Part shown: piece by piece, positions 28,585-38,866 of the stretch | Position numbering within the stretch: position 1 is the first letter of the stretch | How the letters are laid out: each line of letters opens with the position of its first letter | Assembly: GCA_038993745.2 (NCBI GenBank) | Contig: CP160630.1 | Location: forward strand, 310,001 to 374,000 | Length of the DNA stretch: 64,000 bases | Source: Aliivibrio fischeri | GTDB lineage: Bacteria > Pseudomonadota > Gammaproteobacteria > Enterobacterales > Vibrionaceae | Direction of reading: 5' to 3' | The notes under the pieces: generated by a model | Seen by the model: only the letters and a program-made list of their open reading frames with translations | The model's database searches: none | What the model was told of the DNA's origin: nothing | Position numbers and translations under genes: made by a program

Positions 28585-29270
28585 TACTGACAGATTACGA
28601 AATAGAAGCGTTACTGCTGAGTTTAAAAATTGCTGGGATTGCGGTGAGCTTTTCATTGCCCATCGGGATCTTGCTTGCTTGGTTATTAGCGCGTTGTGAC
28701 TTCAAAGGAAAGTCTATACTAGATGGTATCATTCATTTACCTTTGGTATTACCACCTGTCGTTATTGGATATTTATTGCTTATTTCAATGGGGCGACAAG
28801 GTATTATTGGTAAATGGCTCTATGAATGGTTTGGGTTAACCTTTAGCTTTAACTGGAAAGGTGCCGCTTTAGCCTCCGCGATTGTCGCTTTGCCGTTGAT
28901 GGTTCGTGCGATTCGTTTAGCGTTAGAATCTGTTGATCAAAAACTGGAACAGGCGGCAAGAACACTTGGTGCTTCACGTTTTAAAGTCTTTTCTACTATC
29001 ACGCTTCCCTTGATGCTGCCAGGTATTCTTACTGGAGCCGTTTTAGCTTTCGCACGCAGTTTGGGAGAGTTTGGGGCAACAATCAGTTTTGTATCTAATA
29101 TTGAGGGTGAAACACGAACTTTACCCCTTGCTATGTTTAGCTATATTGAAATTCCTGGAGCAGAAATGGAAGCTGCACGTTTGTGTGTTATTTCAATCAT
29201 TGTCGCCTTAATTTCATTGCTATTATCTGAATTTTTAGCTCGTGCAAGCAAAAAGAAGTTGATGGGTTAA
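28581..29270 (+). CDS. modB: molybdate ABC transporter permease
   Basis: A 229-residue inner-membrane permease with about five membrane segments. The EAA loop that contacts ModC reads ARTLGASRFKVFSTITLP. The end of the loop region SLGEFGATISFVSN is characteristic of ModB. The start ATGA overlaps the modA stop codon, and modC begins three bases after its stop, so the three subunits are translationally linked. Confidence 0.95.
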   Translation: MILTDYEIEALLLSLKIAGIAVSFSLPIGILLAWLLARCDFKGKSILDGIIHLPLVLPPVVIGYLLLISMGRQGIIGKWLYEWFGLTFSFNWKGAALASAIVALPLMVRAIRLALESVDQKLEQAARTLGASRFKVFSTITLPLMLPGILTGAVLAFARSLGEFGATISFVSNIEGETRTLPLAMFSYIEIPGAEMEAARLCVISIIVALISLLLSEFLARASKKKLMG

Positions 29271-29273
29271 GTC

Positions 29274-30368
29274 ATGTTAGTGATTGATATAAAAAAACAA
29301 CTTGGTGATTTGTTATTAGACGTTAAGTTATCACTTCCTTCTTCTGGTATCAGTGCGATCTTTGGACGTTCTGGTGCAGGGAAATCCTCACTTGCCAATG
29401 TAATTAGCGGATTAACTTCTCCTGAAGAGGGCCGTATTACATTAAATAATCGTGTTTTATTTGATTCAGAATCAAAAGTATCGATGCCGCCAGAAAAGCG
29501 TAATATCGGTTACGTTTTTCAAGATGCTCGTTTATTTCCTCATTATAAAGTGGAAGGTAACTTGTTGTATGGGTGTGGTGGAAAAAGAACACCGCATTTT
29601 AACGATGTAGTGAAGTTATTAGATATTGAGTCCTTATTGACTCGTTATCCACATTCTTTATCTGGTGGTGAAAAGCAACGAGTTGCCATCGGACGAGCCA
29701 TCTTATCTGAACCAGCGCTGTTAATCATGGATGAGCCATTGGCGTCTTTAGATCTGCCAAGAAAACATGAGGTCATGCCTTATTTGGAGCGCCTTGCAAA
29801 AGAGATTAAAATTCCAATCCTTTATGTTTCACACAGCTTAGATGAAATTTTACGATTAGCCGATAATATGGTGCTGTTAAATCAAGGTAGCGTCAGTTTA
29901 TCAGGAGATATTACCTCTGTTTGGGGCTCTCCGTTAATGAGACCGTGGTTAAACGCTTCGGAGCATTCTGCATTATTGGAAGGTACGATTTCTGAATTAC
30001 ACTCAGATCATCCTATGACAAAAGTGACACTCAATAATAGTCAACAAGGTATTTGGGTAAAGTCTCCTTGTGATTGTGTTGAAGAAGGAAAAAAAATTCG
30101 TTTACGTATCCGCGCTAATGATGTATCACTCATTAAACAGCAGCCTCAACATAGCTCAATTCGTAATATTTTACCGGTTGTTATTGAAGATCTTAGTGAG
30201 GATAAAGAGAATGATGTTGTTGCGGTAAAATTAAATTTATCTGGCCATGTTTTATGGGCCAATATTACCCTTTGGGCTCGTGATGAGTTGCAGTTAGGTA
30301 TAGGACAATCTTGGTTCGCTCAAATTAAAGGGGTCAGTGTGACACAGTCTGATCTATGTTCAAAATAA
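29274..30368 (+). CDS. modC: molybdate ABC transporter ATP-binding protein
   Basis: A 364-residue ATPase driving molybdate import. It has Walker A GRSGAGKSSLANV, signature LSGGEKQRVAIGRA, Walker B LLIMDEPLASLD and the switch His in YVSHSLDEIL. A C-terminal TOBE/Mop-type domain (about residues 285-355) may bind molybdate and regulate activity, as in E. coli ModC. It ends the modABC set; yjjG follows after 10 bases. Confidence 0.95.
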   Translation: MLVIDIKKQLGDLLLDVKLSLPSSGISAIFGRSGAGKSSLANVISGLTSPEEGRITLNNRVLFDSESKVSMPPEKRNIGYVFQDARLFPHYKVEGNLLYGCGGKRTPHFNDVVKLLDIESLLTRYPHSLSGGEKQRVAIGRAILSEPALLIMDEPLASLDLPRKHEVMPYLERLAKEIKIPILYVSHSLDEILRLADNMVLLNQGSVSLSGDITSVWGSPLMRPWLNASEHSALLEGTISELHSDHPMTKVTLNNSQQGIWVKSPCDCVEEGKKIRLRIRANDVSLIKQQPQHSSIRNILPVVIEDLSEDKENDVVAVKLNLSGHVLWANITLWARDELQLGIGQSWFAQIKGVSVTQSDLCSK

Positions 30369-30378
30369 GGAAAACATA

Positions 30379-31059
30379 ATGAAGTACCAATGGATCTTAT
30401 TTGATGCAGATGAAACCTTGTTTCACTTTGACGCTTTTGCAGGCTTGCAACGAATGTTTGCTGGCTATGGTGTTGAATTTGGTAAAGAAGAGTTTATTGA
30501 ATACCAATTAGTGAATAAACCTTTGTGGATCGATTATCAAAATAATGAAATAACGGCTCAGCAATTACAAGAAACACGTTTTGAAGAGTGGGCAAAAAAG
30601 GTAGGCGTGACGCCAAAAGCCATGAATAGTGCTTTTATGATGGCAATGGCTGAGATTTGTACACCATTGGATGGTGCAAGAGAATTACTTGATTCATTGT
30701 TAGCAAGTAATGTGAAGATGGGGATCATTACTAATGGCTTCACTGAATTACAAAAAATTCGTTTAGAGAAAACTGAATTTAGCCATTATTTTGAGCTTAT
30801 CGTTATTTCAGAGCAAGTAGGAATAGCAAAACCAGATAAGCGCATTTTTGAACATACCTTTTCTATGATAGGTAATGTTGATTTGTCTACTGTACTGATG
30901 GTAGGGGATAACCCGGACTCTGATGTATTAGGAGGCATGAATGCAGGTATAGATACATGTTGGCTTAATGTTGATGGTAAAGCCTGTCCTGAGGGCGTTG
31001 AGCCAACTTATGAAGTGGCTTCCTTATCGGAATTGAAAACGATACTTAAGTCGCTATAA
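30379..31059 (+). CDS. yjjG: HAD-family pyrimidine nucleotidase YjjG
   Basis: A 226-residue HAD hydrolase of the YjjG type, a 5'-nucleotidase active on dUMP, dTMP and non-canonical pyrimidine nucleotides. Motif I is LFDADETLFHFD (nucleophile Asp, acid/base Asp), motif II IITNGFTELQ, motif III Lys in GIAKPDKRIFE and motif IV MVGDNPDSDVLGG. GGAAAAC precedes the start, and the gene probably shares the modABC transcript. It ends at a strong bidirectional terminator. Confidence 0.92.
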   Translation: MKYQWILFDADETLFHFDAFAGLQRMFAGYGVEFGKEEFIEYQLVNKPLWIDYQNNEITAQQLQETRFEEWAKKVGVTPKAMNSAFMMAMAEICTPLDGARELLDSLLASNVKMGIITNGFTELQKIRLEKTEFSHYFELIVISEQVGIAKPDKRIFEHTFSMIGNVDLSTVLMVGDNPDSDVLGGMNAGIDTCWLNVDGKACPEGVEPTYEVASLSELKTILKSL

Positions 31060-31070
31060 GAAAAAAATAA

Positions 31071-31105
31071 AAAAGCCCTTAGGATCTTTGTCCTAAGGGC
31101 TTTTT
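31071..31105. terminator. bidirectional Rho-independent terminator
   Basis: A perfect 14-bp stem (AAAAGCCCTTAGGA with TCCTAAGGGCTTTT) with a 6-nt loop and flanking A and T runs, between yjjG and the convergent DUF2986 gene. Confidence 0.93.
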
Positions 31106-31139
31106 ATGCAGTAAAACGAATTGGTAGCAATGGTGTTTC

Positions 31140-31316
31140 TTATTCTTCAGAAGTTGCTGAATCCGTCACATTGTCAGACGCTTGTTCTGCTTCAAGTTCC
31201 ATTTTTTCTCTATCTGCTTTCGAGATATATTTTGGCTTGTTTGCGCGACTTTGCTTAGTTTGATTTTTACGGTGTTTCTTTAAAATCGCGTCTTTAACTT
31301 TCTTTTTACGACTCAT
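31140..31316 (-). CDS. DUF2986-type small basic protein
   Basis: A 58-residue protein, too short for many gene finders. It starts MSRKKKVKDAILKKHRKNQT, continues with KPKYISKADREKME and ends in an acidic, Ser/Thr-rich tail. The KPKYISKADR block is the hallmark I recall for DUF2986 proteins of Vibrionales. The ATG sits four bases after the stop codon of the DUF2058 gene, so the two are cotranscribed. The basic N-terminus suggests nucleic-acid or ribosome contact, but nothing is known. Confidence 0.75.
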   Translation of the reverse strand: MSRKKKVKDAILKKHRKNQTKQSRANKPKYISKADREKMELEAEQASDNVTDSATSEE

Positions 31317-31320
31317 TGAA

Positions 31321-31839
31321 TTACCACATTAAATCATCAGGAATAACAAACTCTGCGTATGGGTCATCTTCGTCTTTTTCTTCTTCAGAAATAACGTTGT
31401 TTAACACTACGATAGACTCATCACGAAGTGTGATTTTGTCAGCAACACCAGCAGGAACGACTTCGTAATCATCATTAAAGTTCACGATAGCAAGACGACC
31501 TGCAACGAGTTGATCTTGCATTGCTTTATCAACGTAAATTTTCTTCACTAACGTACCATCAGTAAAGTTATAACCGATATCACCATGTGCACGATCAATT
31601 TTGTTTACGCTAATTAGTTGCTTAATCTGAGCAGCTAATTCTTTTTGCTCTTTTTCGAGTTTCTGCTGCAGGCTTAATTCTTTGTCTCTTTCTGCTTGAG
31701 CGAGTTTATTTGCTTCAACCGCTGCTTTTGCTTCGCGATTTTGAACTCTTGATTTTTTCGATGCTTTTTTTGCTTTCGCTGCTTTCTTTTGGTTCACTAA
31801 CCCAGCTTTTAGCATTTGCTCTTGTAAGCTCAGTGCCAT
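31321..31839 (-). CDS. yaiL: DUF2058 family protein (YaiL-like)
   Basis: A 172-residue soluble protein resembling E. coli YaiL. The N-terminal half is Lys/Ala/Gln-rich and helical: it starts LSLQEQMLKAGLVNQKKA and runs as a probable coiled coil to about residue 75. The C-terminal part has IDRAHGDIGYNFTDGTLVKK and ends in the acidic DDPYAEFVIPDDLMW. All are family features. The biochemical role is unknown. It is followed directly by the DUF2986 gene. Confidence 0.87.
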   Translation of the reverse strand: MALSLQEQMLKAGLVNQKKAAKAKKASKKSRVQNREAKAAVEANKLAQAERDKELSLQQKLEKEQKELAAQIKQLISVNKIDRAHGDIGYNFTDGTLVKKIYVDKAMQDQLVAGRLAIVNFNDDYEVVPAGVADKITLRDESIVVLNNVISEEEKDEDDPYAEFVIPDDLMW

Positions 31840-31922
31840 ATGTTGTTCCTAATTAATATTTGCAGAATTAAAATGATTATCCCATGAGTTGTATGGGATT
31901 TAAAGATATAGAGAGAAGTAAG

Positions 31923-32231
31923 ATGAAAAGCCCTTGCCGTGCAGCGTGTAAAAATGAAGGTGGTATCTGCAGTGGATGCAAACGAACCATGAAAGAAATT
32001 CTAGAATGGCGCGATTTAGGAGAAGATGGCAGAGAGAAAGTTATGGGGGTTTTGAGTGGTGAAATTACAACTCATTTATGCCCTGAGTGTGGTGGTTCTG
32101 CTCAATGTGATATCGCTATGGGTAAAGCCACATGTTGGTGTTTTGAGCTTGAACCTCGCTCAGTAAATCTTACATCTGACACATCAACATGCCTTTGTCG
32201 ACATTGCTTAGTAAAAAAGCCTGTACCCTAG
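31923..32231 (+). CDS. DUF1289 plus cysteine-rich CWC domain protein
   Basis: A 102-residue cysteine-rich protein with two small metal-binding-type modules. The first is DUF1289 (SPCRAACKNEGGICSGCKRT, then ILEWRDLGEDGREKVM). The second is a CWC module with CPECGGSAQCD, CWCFEL and CLCRHCLVKKP. I choose ATG 31923, which begins directly at the DUF1289 motif and has a purine-rich GAGAGAAG upstream; an ATG at 31884 would add 13 residues. Both modules probably bind zinc or iron. Function unknown. Confidence 0.8.
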   Translation: MKSPCRAACKNEGGICSGCKRTMKEILEWRDLGEDGREKVMGVLSGEITTHLCPECGGSAQCDIAMGKATCWCFELEPRSVNLTSDTSTCLCRHCLVKKPVP

Positions 32232-32562
32232 TTTTTATGTGCTACTCTGTGTGGATTAACTTATAATGATTGATCTAAGTCAATTTTTAAGGGCTTTTTA
32301 TCCGGCTACTCTTTAGGGGTAATTAACATTATTAACAATTACTACATAAAATTAATTTGTCACATCTATTAATATTTTTATATTTAATTTTTCAATTAAA
32401 TACATCTCTGGATGAGCTCAAAAAAGTAGTGGATAAAAGGACTTATCTTCAAAATTTAATTGAAGCACTATTTGTGAGGGATTAAAATTTACGGCAAATA
32501 GGTTCGACAAGTTGTTAACATTTTCTATATTTAACAGTAGAAAAATAACTAGGAATATAATT
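32232..32562 (+). promoter_or_regulatory. intergenic leader of torECA with an FNR-like site
   Basis: This gap of 331 bases is very AT-rich. At 32270-32283 lies TTGATCTAAGTCAA, which matches the FNR consensus TTGAT-N4-ATCAA at all but one position and would suit anaerobic induction of TMAO reductase. It is about 280 bases before torE, so a long leader or a second promoter is implied. A further imperfect inverted repeat, CTTCAAAATTTAATTGAAG, lies at 32449-32467. I find no convincing TorR boxes. Confidence 0.5.
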
Positions 32563-32739
32563 ATGAGCAATGTAGTAAAGCAAAGCGATGAAAATAAACG
32601 CTCTTCTGAATGGAAAGCATTTTTCTTCATCACAGTTGTTCTTTTCCCAATTTTAAGTGTGGGTGTGGTTGGTGCTTACGGTTTCTCTGTATGGTTCATG
32701 CAGATGCTGTTTTTTGGAATGCCTGGTCACGGCGGTTAA
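32563..32739 (+). CDS. torE: TorE/NapE-like small membrane protein
   Basis: A 58-residue protein with one membrane segment (AFFFITVVLFPILSVGVVGA) followed by the conserved YGFSVWFMQMLFFGMPGH end typical of TorE/NapE proteins. The start is ATG 32563 with AGGAA upstream; longer frames begin within the leader. It is the first gene of torECA. Small TorE proteins are associated with periplasmic TMAO/nitrate reductases, but their function is unsettled. Confidence 0.9.
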   Translation: MSNVVKQSDENKRSSEWKAFFFITVVLFPILSVGVVGAYGFSVWFMQMLFFGMPGHGG

Positions 32740-32796
32740 TTCTTGAATAAAGAATGCTGTTACTAACGATTTAGAATTATTAGAAGAGATACAATT

Positions 32797-33974
32797 ATGA
32801 TGTCATTTATTAAAAAAGCTTGGGCTGTTTTTGCACGTCCGAGTGTTCATATCAGCTTGGTGTTTTAACCCTTGGTGGTTTCGTTGCCGGGGTGATTTTC
32901 TGGGGTGGTTTTAACACTGCTTTAGAAGCAACAAATACAGAAGAATTCTGTGTAAGCTGTCACGCAGACAACATTGCACCAGAATACGCTGGTACTATTC
33001 ACGATAAAAACCGTTCAGGTGTACGTGCGACATGTCCAGACTGTCACGTTCCACATGATTGGACTTCAAAAATTGCTCGTAAAATGCAAGCAAGTAAAGA
33101 AGTATTTGCACACGTATTCGGCTTTATTGATACTCCAGAGAAATTTGAAGAGCGTCGTATCATCTTAGCCCAACACGAGTGGGATCGCTTTAGCGCAAAC
33201 AAATCTCTTGAATGTCGTAACTGTCACGACTACGACGGCATGGATTTCTCTAAAATGCAGCCTACGGCTCGTATTCAAATGCAAGGTGCAAAAGAACGAG
33301 ATCAAAGCTGTGTTGACTGTCACAAAGGTATCGCACACAAACTTCCAGCAAACATGGATAGCTCTGGTGGCATGATCAGCGAGTTAACTCAACTTGCAGG
33401 CAATACTAAGTATGAAGATGGTCAAACTTACGTTTCTGTTCGTCACTTACCAATGTATGAAGATGAAAAACTAACTGTTGAAGCGGGTCTATTAAATCCT
33501 GCATCTCAAGTTACTGTAATTGAAGAGAAAGGCGATGCAATGAAAGTTGCTATCGACGGTTGGCGTAAAGTTAAAGGCTTCGGTCGTGTTATCCAAGAAG
33601 ATTTTGGTATGAACATCGCTGTAGGTTCTTTACTTAAGAGCGTATCTCAAAACGACAAATTTGTTCAGAAATTTGAAACTAAAGAAGATGAATTAACAGG
33701 TCTACCTTGGCAGCGTGTTACTGTGAATCTATGGATGAAGAAAGAAGACTTCATGCCTGATTACACAACGGTTTGGCAGAAAGCTGAAGAATCATACAAA
33801 ACTAACTGTTCTGTATGTCATACACAGCCTGCAGAAGCACACTTCGATTCAAATACATGGCCTGGTATGTTTGACGGTATGATGGCATTCGTTAACTTCG
33901 ATACAGACAGCAAGTCACTTGTATTGAAATACCTACAAAAACACTCTTCAGATTTTTCTGACGAAAAACACTAA
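32797..33974 (+). pseudogene. torC: pentaheme c-type cytochrome TorC, frameshifted
   Basis: Membrane-anchored multiheme cytochrome that passes electrons from menaquinol to TorA; about 392 residues restored. An N-terminal anchor ([17 protein letters not shown]) is followed by five CXXCH sites: CVSCH, CPDCH, CRNCH, CVDCH and, in the C-terminal domain, CSVCH. The frame breaks at GG 32859-32860; one added G restores [12 protein letters not shown], joining the start at 32797 to the rest. An alternative ATG is at 32800. It lies between torE and torA. Confidence 0.93.
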
Positions 33975-33997
33975 GAATTAATTGGAGTAGATAGAAT

Positions 33998-36460
33998 ATG
34001 TCTATTAGCAGAAGAAGTTTTCTAAAAGGTGTTGCAACAACAAGTGCAGTATCTTTAGTAGGTCCAAGCCTACTAATGTCTTCAAAAGCAAATGCAGCTG
34101 AAACTACAGGTACATGGCGTACGTCTGGTTCACACTGGGGTGCATTCCGTGCACACATTTACGGTGGTAAAGTTCAAGAGCTTAAAGCAATTGAATTAGA
34201 TAAATACCCAACAGATATGTTGAATGGTATCAAAGGTATTATCTACAGCCCAAGCCGTGTACGTTACCCAATGGTTCGTCTTGATTGGTTGAAAAAGCAT
34301 AAGTACTCAGCTGAGACTCGTGGTAACAACCGTTTTATTCGTGTAACTTGGGATGAAGCATTAGATCTTTTCTACCGTGAATTAGAGCGCGTTCAAAAAG
34401 ACTACGGTCCATGGGCTCTACACGCAGGTCAAACTGGTTGGAACCAAACAGGTTCTTTCCACAACTGTACAGCTCAAATGCAACGTGCGGTTGGTATGCA
34501 CGGTAACTTCATTAAGAAAGTAGGTGACTACTCGACGGGTGCTGGTCAAACGATCATGCCATACGTACTGGGTTCTACAGAAGTTTACGCACAAGGTACA
34601 TCTTGGTCTGAGATCCTAAAACACTCAGACAACATTATTTTATGGGCAACGGATCCAGTTAAAAACTTACAAGTAGGTTGGAACTGTGAAACTCATGAAT
34701 CTTACGCATACCTTGAGCAACTTAAAGAAAAAGTAGCGAAAGGTGAGATCAACGTACTTTCTGTTGACCCTGTTAAGAACAAAACACAGCGTTACCTACA
34801 GAATGACCACATGTACATTAACCCACAATCTGATGTGGCGTTCATGCTGGCTGTAGCTTACACGCTATACACAGAAGACATGTACGATAAGAAGTTCATC
34901 GAAACTTACTGTTTAGGTTTTGATGAGTTCATGCAATACGTACTGGGTGAGACTAAAGATAAAGTAGTTAAAACTCCTGAGTGGGCTTCTGAAATCTGTG
35001 GCGTATCACCAGAGCAAATTCGTGAGTTCGCGAAAATGATGTCTACTGGTCGTACACAGATCCTATTCGGCTGGTGTATTCAACGTCAACAACACGGTGA
35101 ACAACCATACTGGATGGGTACAGTTTTATCAGCAATGACTGGTCAAATCGGTCTAGCTGGTGGTGGTGTTTCTTACAGTCATCACTACTCAAGTGTTGGT
35201 GTTCCATCAACAGGATTCTCTGGTCCTGGTGGTTTCCCACGTAACGTGGACCAAGGTCATGAGCCTAAGTGGAATAACAATGACTACAACGGTTACAGCA
35301 GTACAATTCCTGTTGCTCGTTGGATCGACTGTCTATTAGAACCAGGTAAAGAGATCCGTTACAACGGTTCTAAAGTTGTACTGCCTGATTTCAAAATGAT
35401 GGTTATCTCTGGTAACAACCCTTGGCATCACCACCAAGATCGTAACCGTATGAAGAAAGCGTTCCAAAAACTTCAAACGGTTGTGACAATTGATTTCACT
35501 TGGACTGCAACATGTCGTTTTTCAGACATCGTGCTACCAGCGTGTACGCAATGGGAACGTAATGATATTGACCAATACGGTTCATACTCTGCACGTGGTC
35601 TAATTGCAATGCATAAACTGGTTGATCCTCTGTATCAATCAAAATCAGACTTCGAGATCATGACTGAGCTAACACGTCGTTTTGGCCGTCATAAAGAATA
35701 CACTCGTGGTATGGATGAAATGGAGTGGATCCGTTCACTTTATGCAGAATGTCGCACAGCGAACGAAGGCAAGTTTGAAATGCCTGAGTTTGATGAGTTC
35801 TGGGAAAAAGGTGTTCTAGACTTCGGTGAAGGTAAGCCATGGGTACGTCATGCTGCGTTCCGTGAAGACCCAGAAGTTAACGCATTAGGTACACCATCAG
35901 GCTTCATCGAAATTTCAAGTCGTAAGATTGAACGTTTCGGTTATGAGCACTGTCAAGGTCACCCAATGTGGTTCGAAAAATCAGAACGTTCACATGGTGG
36001 TCCTGGTTCTAAGAAACACCCATTCTGGATGCAATCTTGTCACCCTGACAAGCGTCTGCACTCACAAATGTGTGATTCAGAAGAGTTCCGTGCAACTTAC
36101 ACAGTTCAAGGTCGTGAGCCGGTATACTTAAACCCACAAGATGCTAAAGAAAAAGGCATCAAAGATGGTGATTTAGTACGCGTATTTAATGATCGTGGTC
36201 AACTACTAGCTGGTGCTGTTCTAACTGATAGCTACCCACGTGGTGTTATCCGTATTGAAGAAGGCGCATGGTACGGTCCATTGAACGAAAAAGTAGGTGC
36301 TATTTGTACTTACGGTGATCCAAACACATTAACGCAAGATATCCCATCATCTGAGCTAGCTCAGGCGACATCTGCAAACACATGTTTGGTTGATTATGAG
36401 AAGTTCACAGGTAAAGTTCCACCAGTAACGTCATTCGGTGGCCCAATTATTATCGAATAA
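33998..36460 (+). CDS. torA: trimethylamine-N-oxide reductase, molybdoenzyme
   Basis: Periplasmic TMAO reductase of 820 residues, the terminal enzyme of TMAO respiration. A Tat signal ([19 protein letters not shown]) ends at KANA and implies export after cofactor insertion. The bis-MGD domain includes [17 protein letters not shown], where the Ser ligates Mo in the DMSO reductase family. It also has [16 protein letters not shown], with [14 protein letters not shown] further on, and the C-terminal cofactor-capping domain ([20 protein letters not shown]). Codon use is strongly biased, as in highly expressed genes. A terminator follows; torD and torSTR are not in the window. Confidence 0.97.
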   Translation: MSISRRSFLKGVATTSAVSLVGPSLLMSSKANAAETTGTWRTSGSHWGAFRAHIYGGKVQELKAIELDKYPTDMLNGIKGIIYSPSRVRYPMVRLDWLKKHKYSAETRGNNRFIRVTWDEALDLFYRELERVQKDYGPWALHAGQTGWNQTGSFHNCTAQMQRAVGMHGNFIKKVGDYSTGAGQTIMPYVLGSTEVYAQGTSWSEILKHSDNIILWATDPVKNLQVGWNCETHESYAYLEQLKEKVAKGEINVLSVDPVKNKTQRYLQNDHMYINPQSDVAFMLAVAYTLYTEDMYDKKFIETYCLGFDEFMQYVLGETKDKVVKTPEWASEICGVSPEQIREFAKMMSTGRTQILFGWCIQRQQHGEQPYWMGTVLSAMTGQIGLAGGGVSYSHHYSSVGVPSTGFSGPGGFPRNVDQGHEPKWNNNDYNGYSSTIPVARWIDCLLEPGKEIRYNGSKVVLPDFKMMVISGNNPWHHHQDRNRMKKAFQKLQTVVTIDFTWTATCRFSDIVLPACTQWERNDIDQYGSYSARGLIAMHKLVDPLYQSKSDFEIMTELTRRFGRHKEYTRGMDEMEWIRSLYAECRTANEGKFEMPEFDEFWEKGVLDFGEGKPWVRHAAFREDPEVNALGTPSGFIEISSRKIERFGYEHCQGHPMWFEKSERSHGGPGSKKHPFWMQSCHPDKRLHSQMCDSEEFRATYTVQGREPVYLNPQDAKEKGIKDGDLVRVFNDRGQLLAGAVLTDSYPRGVIRIEEGAWYGPLNEKVGAICTYGDPNTLTQDIPSSELAQATSANTCLVDYEKFTGKVPPVTSFGGPIIIE

Positions 36461-36480
36461 TCATAATAATAAATAATATT

Positions 36481-36509
36481 AAAAAGCACCTAATTTAGGT
36501 GCTTTTTTA
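36481..36509 (+). terminator. Rho-independent terminator of torECA
   Basis: GCACCTAA pairs with TTAGGTGC, extended by A and T runs, 20 bases after the torA stop codon. Confidence 0.9.
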
Positions 36510-36633
36510 TATATATAATTCATGATTTATAATATATATATTCAAGTTAAATTGATAACTAAATAACATATTCACAGAACTTATCTAATGCCGTTTTTTT
36601 TCTAAACTCGTGTTATTTCTCTATGAGAAATCA

Positions 36634-36660
36634 TAAACTTGTATTATTCTCTCGCCGAAA
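36634..36660 (+). promoter_or_regulatory. possible sigma-28 (FliA) promoter
   Basis: TAAA, 16 bases, then GCCGAAA resembles the flagellar sigma-28 promoter TAAA-N15-GCCGATAA, with spacing one base longer. It lies 37 bases before the start of the chemoreceptor gene, a class of gene usually under this factor. Confidence 0.45.
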
Positions 36661-36696
36661 TTTCACATTGCGTGAAATGTGCAGGATATAGCAAGA

Positions 36697-38681
36697 ATGT
36701 CACACAAATTATTAACTAATCTAAAAACAAAATATCAAATATTAGTCCTGTATTAGCAACCATTATAGTAATGGTGGTAGCGATTTATCTGGTTAACTCT
36801 AAATTAGAGTCAACAAACAGAAATGTTCAGATTTCTGATCATCGTAGCCTCCAATTGAGCAATGTTTCAATTGCAGAATCACGTCTTCTTTTCTTACGAT
36901 TAAGCGTATCTTCAGGCTTCACTAATTATGAAGTCTTAAAATCAATTGATTTTGATGGAATTACCGCTGAACTTAGCGCCAATTTTAAAAGTATGGTAGA
37001 AGAACAGCGTAAACTACAAGAAATGAAAGCTGCGGTTAAAACACCTGAACAACTTCAAACTGAAGTTAACGTATTGATTTCTCAGCTTAACAGTTATAAA
37101 AAATATGCTGAAAACATTTCTAAATCTAATGATGCGAAAATAGAGGAATGGGGTAATTCACTGTATTTAACAACGCCTATTCAACAAGCAAGTGAATTAA
37201 TATTTACAGCCTCTCAAAGTGAAGAATCAAAGCAGTATTGGAGCAAGGTAGTTCCTGAGGTTTATAGTCGAGCTGCAAAAATTGAAATTCAAATGACGTC
37301 TTTATTTAATGATGATTTATACACATCAGTAAGTAAGACACCAAGAATTGAACTTGTTGAAAAGGATTTTGACGCATTAGCTAAATTAATTGCACCACTA
37401 GAAAATAAAAAAGCAAAAGAGATTCTGGTTTCAGCATTTAAGGTTCAATCAGAATTAAATATGTCTTTATGGAATGCAACGGCTGATATTAATAAAAATA
37501 AGAAAGCATTGACCGAACTTGGTAGTCTTATTTACCAAGAATTAAATGATGAGAAAAATCGTTTAACTGAAATGAATGGAAAAATTTCAGATCATAATAT
37601 GCAATTAATAGCAGAAAGTCAGAATCTATTATTAATGGCAATTACGATTACGGTTATTATTTCTTTGATTATCGGAATATTTATTGCTCAAATAGTAACA
37701 AGACCGATTTTAATTCTACAGAAACAAATGTCTGATATATCAGAAGGTCGCTTAGATTCATTAAATGAACAATCAAGCGATAATGAGATTGGTGAGTTAT
37801 GTAAAAATACAGATGGCACTGTCATTCGTTTGCAAGAAATGATTAGTAACTTACGAAATGTCGGAGAGGAAGTTTCTTCTTCATCAACAGAACTTGCAGC
37901 AATCATGGTGCAAAGTGAAGCTAATGCCTCTGATCAAAAATCGCAGGTTGATCTGATCGCAACAGCAATTACGCAATTGGCAGCATCAGCAAATCAAGTT
38001 GATGAGTCAGCTAACCAAGCTGATGCAAAAGCAAAAGAAGTGCTGAACATGAGCCGTGATGGTGCGCGTTCTGCTTCTGAAGGCGTAAAATTAAGTCAAG
38101 ACTTAGCATCTCAAATGGATGCAACCTCTGGTGAGGTAATGATACTTAAAGATCAAACTGACCGTATTAGCGAAGTTATTACTGTTATTGATTCAATCTC
38201 TGAGCAAACGAACTTACTTGCGTTGAATGCGGCGATAGAGGCGGCACGAGCAGGAGAAAGTGGTCGTGGATTCGCAGTGGTTGCAGATGAAGTTCGTGTA
38301 TTAGCGGCAAAGACACAACAATCAACTCAGAACATTCAAAATATCATTAATGAGCTACAACAGAAATCATTGAATGTTGTTGAATCGGTAAATCAATCAA
38401 TAGATATGATCCATCAAACGGCTCAAATGAGCATTGATACAAACAATCAATTGCTTAATATTTCAGAGTCAATTGAACTCATTTCTGTAACGAATTCTGA
38501 GATGGCAACAGCGGCGAATGAACAAAACCGTGCAATTGAATCGATTAGTGAAAATGTAAATATGATCACTGAAACCATCAGTCAAAACGTTGAAGGGATC
38601 AAAGAGTCAACTCAAGCAAGCCAACACTTGTCAGAGTTATCAGAGAATCAAAGAGAACAACTATTGTTCTTCAAATTATAA
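36697..38681 (+). pseudogene. methyl-accepting chemotaxis protein, frameshift in first membrane segment
   Basis: Chemoreceptor of about 661 residues restored. The first membrane segment is interrupted by the break near CC 36747-36748; one added base gives [20 protein letters not shown]. The periplasmic domain (about residues 40-285) is long and all-helical, of the HBM/four-helix-bundle type. A second membrane segment ([20 protein letters not shown]), HAMP linker and signalling domain follow, with the hairpin tip [20 protein letters not shown] and [20 protein letters not shown]. It lies 190 bases behind torA's terminator, which suggests a link to TMAO respiration. It resembles the receptor at 41038 in its signalling half. 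The last residues are EQLLFFKL. Confidence 0.9.
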
Positions 38682-38689
38682 CCAAAACC

Positions 38690-38715
38690 GAGCAGGCAGC
38701 TAAGGTTGTCTGCTC
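38690..38715 (+). repeat. hairpin between chemoreceptor and micro-ORF
   Basis: GAGCAG and CTGCTC enclose a partly paired loop (CA/TTG), nine bases after the chemoreceptor stop codon. There is no T run, so it is at best a partial terminator or attenuator before the small gene that follows. Confidence 0.4.
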
Positions 38716-38749
38716 CTCATCTTATTGATTAACATTCTTTGGAATTATT

Positions 38750-38866
38750 ATGCATAATATAAACAACGATTATATTACGACTGTTAGCAAAGAATCATTG
38801 CTGGCTTTAGGACTTACAGACGAAGAAATCGAATATATATTAACTATATTTGAACTTGAACTGTAA
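38750..38866 (+). CDS. 38-residue micro-ORF downstream of chemoreceptor
   Basis: Possible small protein of 38 residues, acidic, without signal peptide. It contains LALGLTDEEIEYILTIFELE. TTTGGAATT upstream of the ATG is a moderate ribosome site. Its core 'GLTdEE...(y/f)......F' matches the 48-residue ORF that follows the second chemoreceptor (43007-43153), including a shared 'KE' just before. Two such ORFs in the same relative position make coding more credible than for a lone short frame. Function unknown; a contact with the receptor array is only a guess. Confidence 0.5.
   Translation: MHNINNDYITTVSKESLLALGLTDEEIEYILTIFELEL

Noticed and set aside
32797..36460. NapC/NapA nitrate reductase instead of TMAO reductase
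   Set aside because: The cytochrome has five heme sites with a C-terminal CXXCH domain, and the catalytic subunit has the Ser-type GDYSTGAGQ motif without an N-terminal 4Fe-4S Cys cluster. Both fit TorC/TorA, not Nap.
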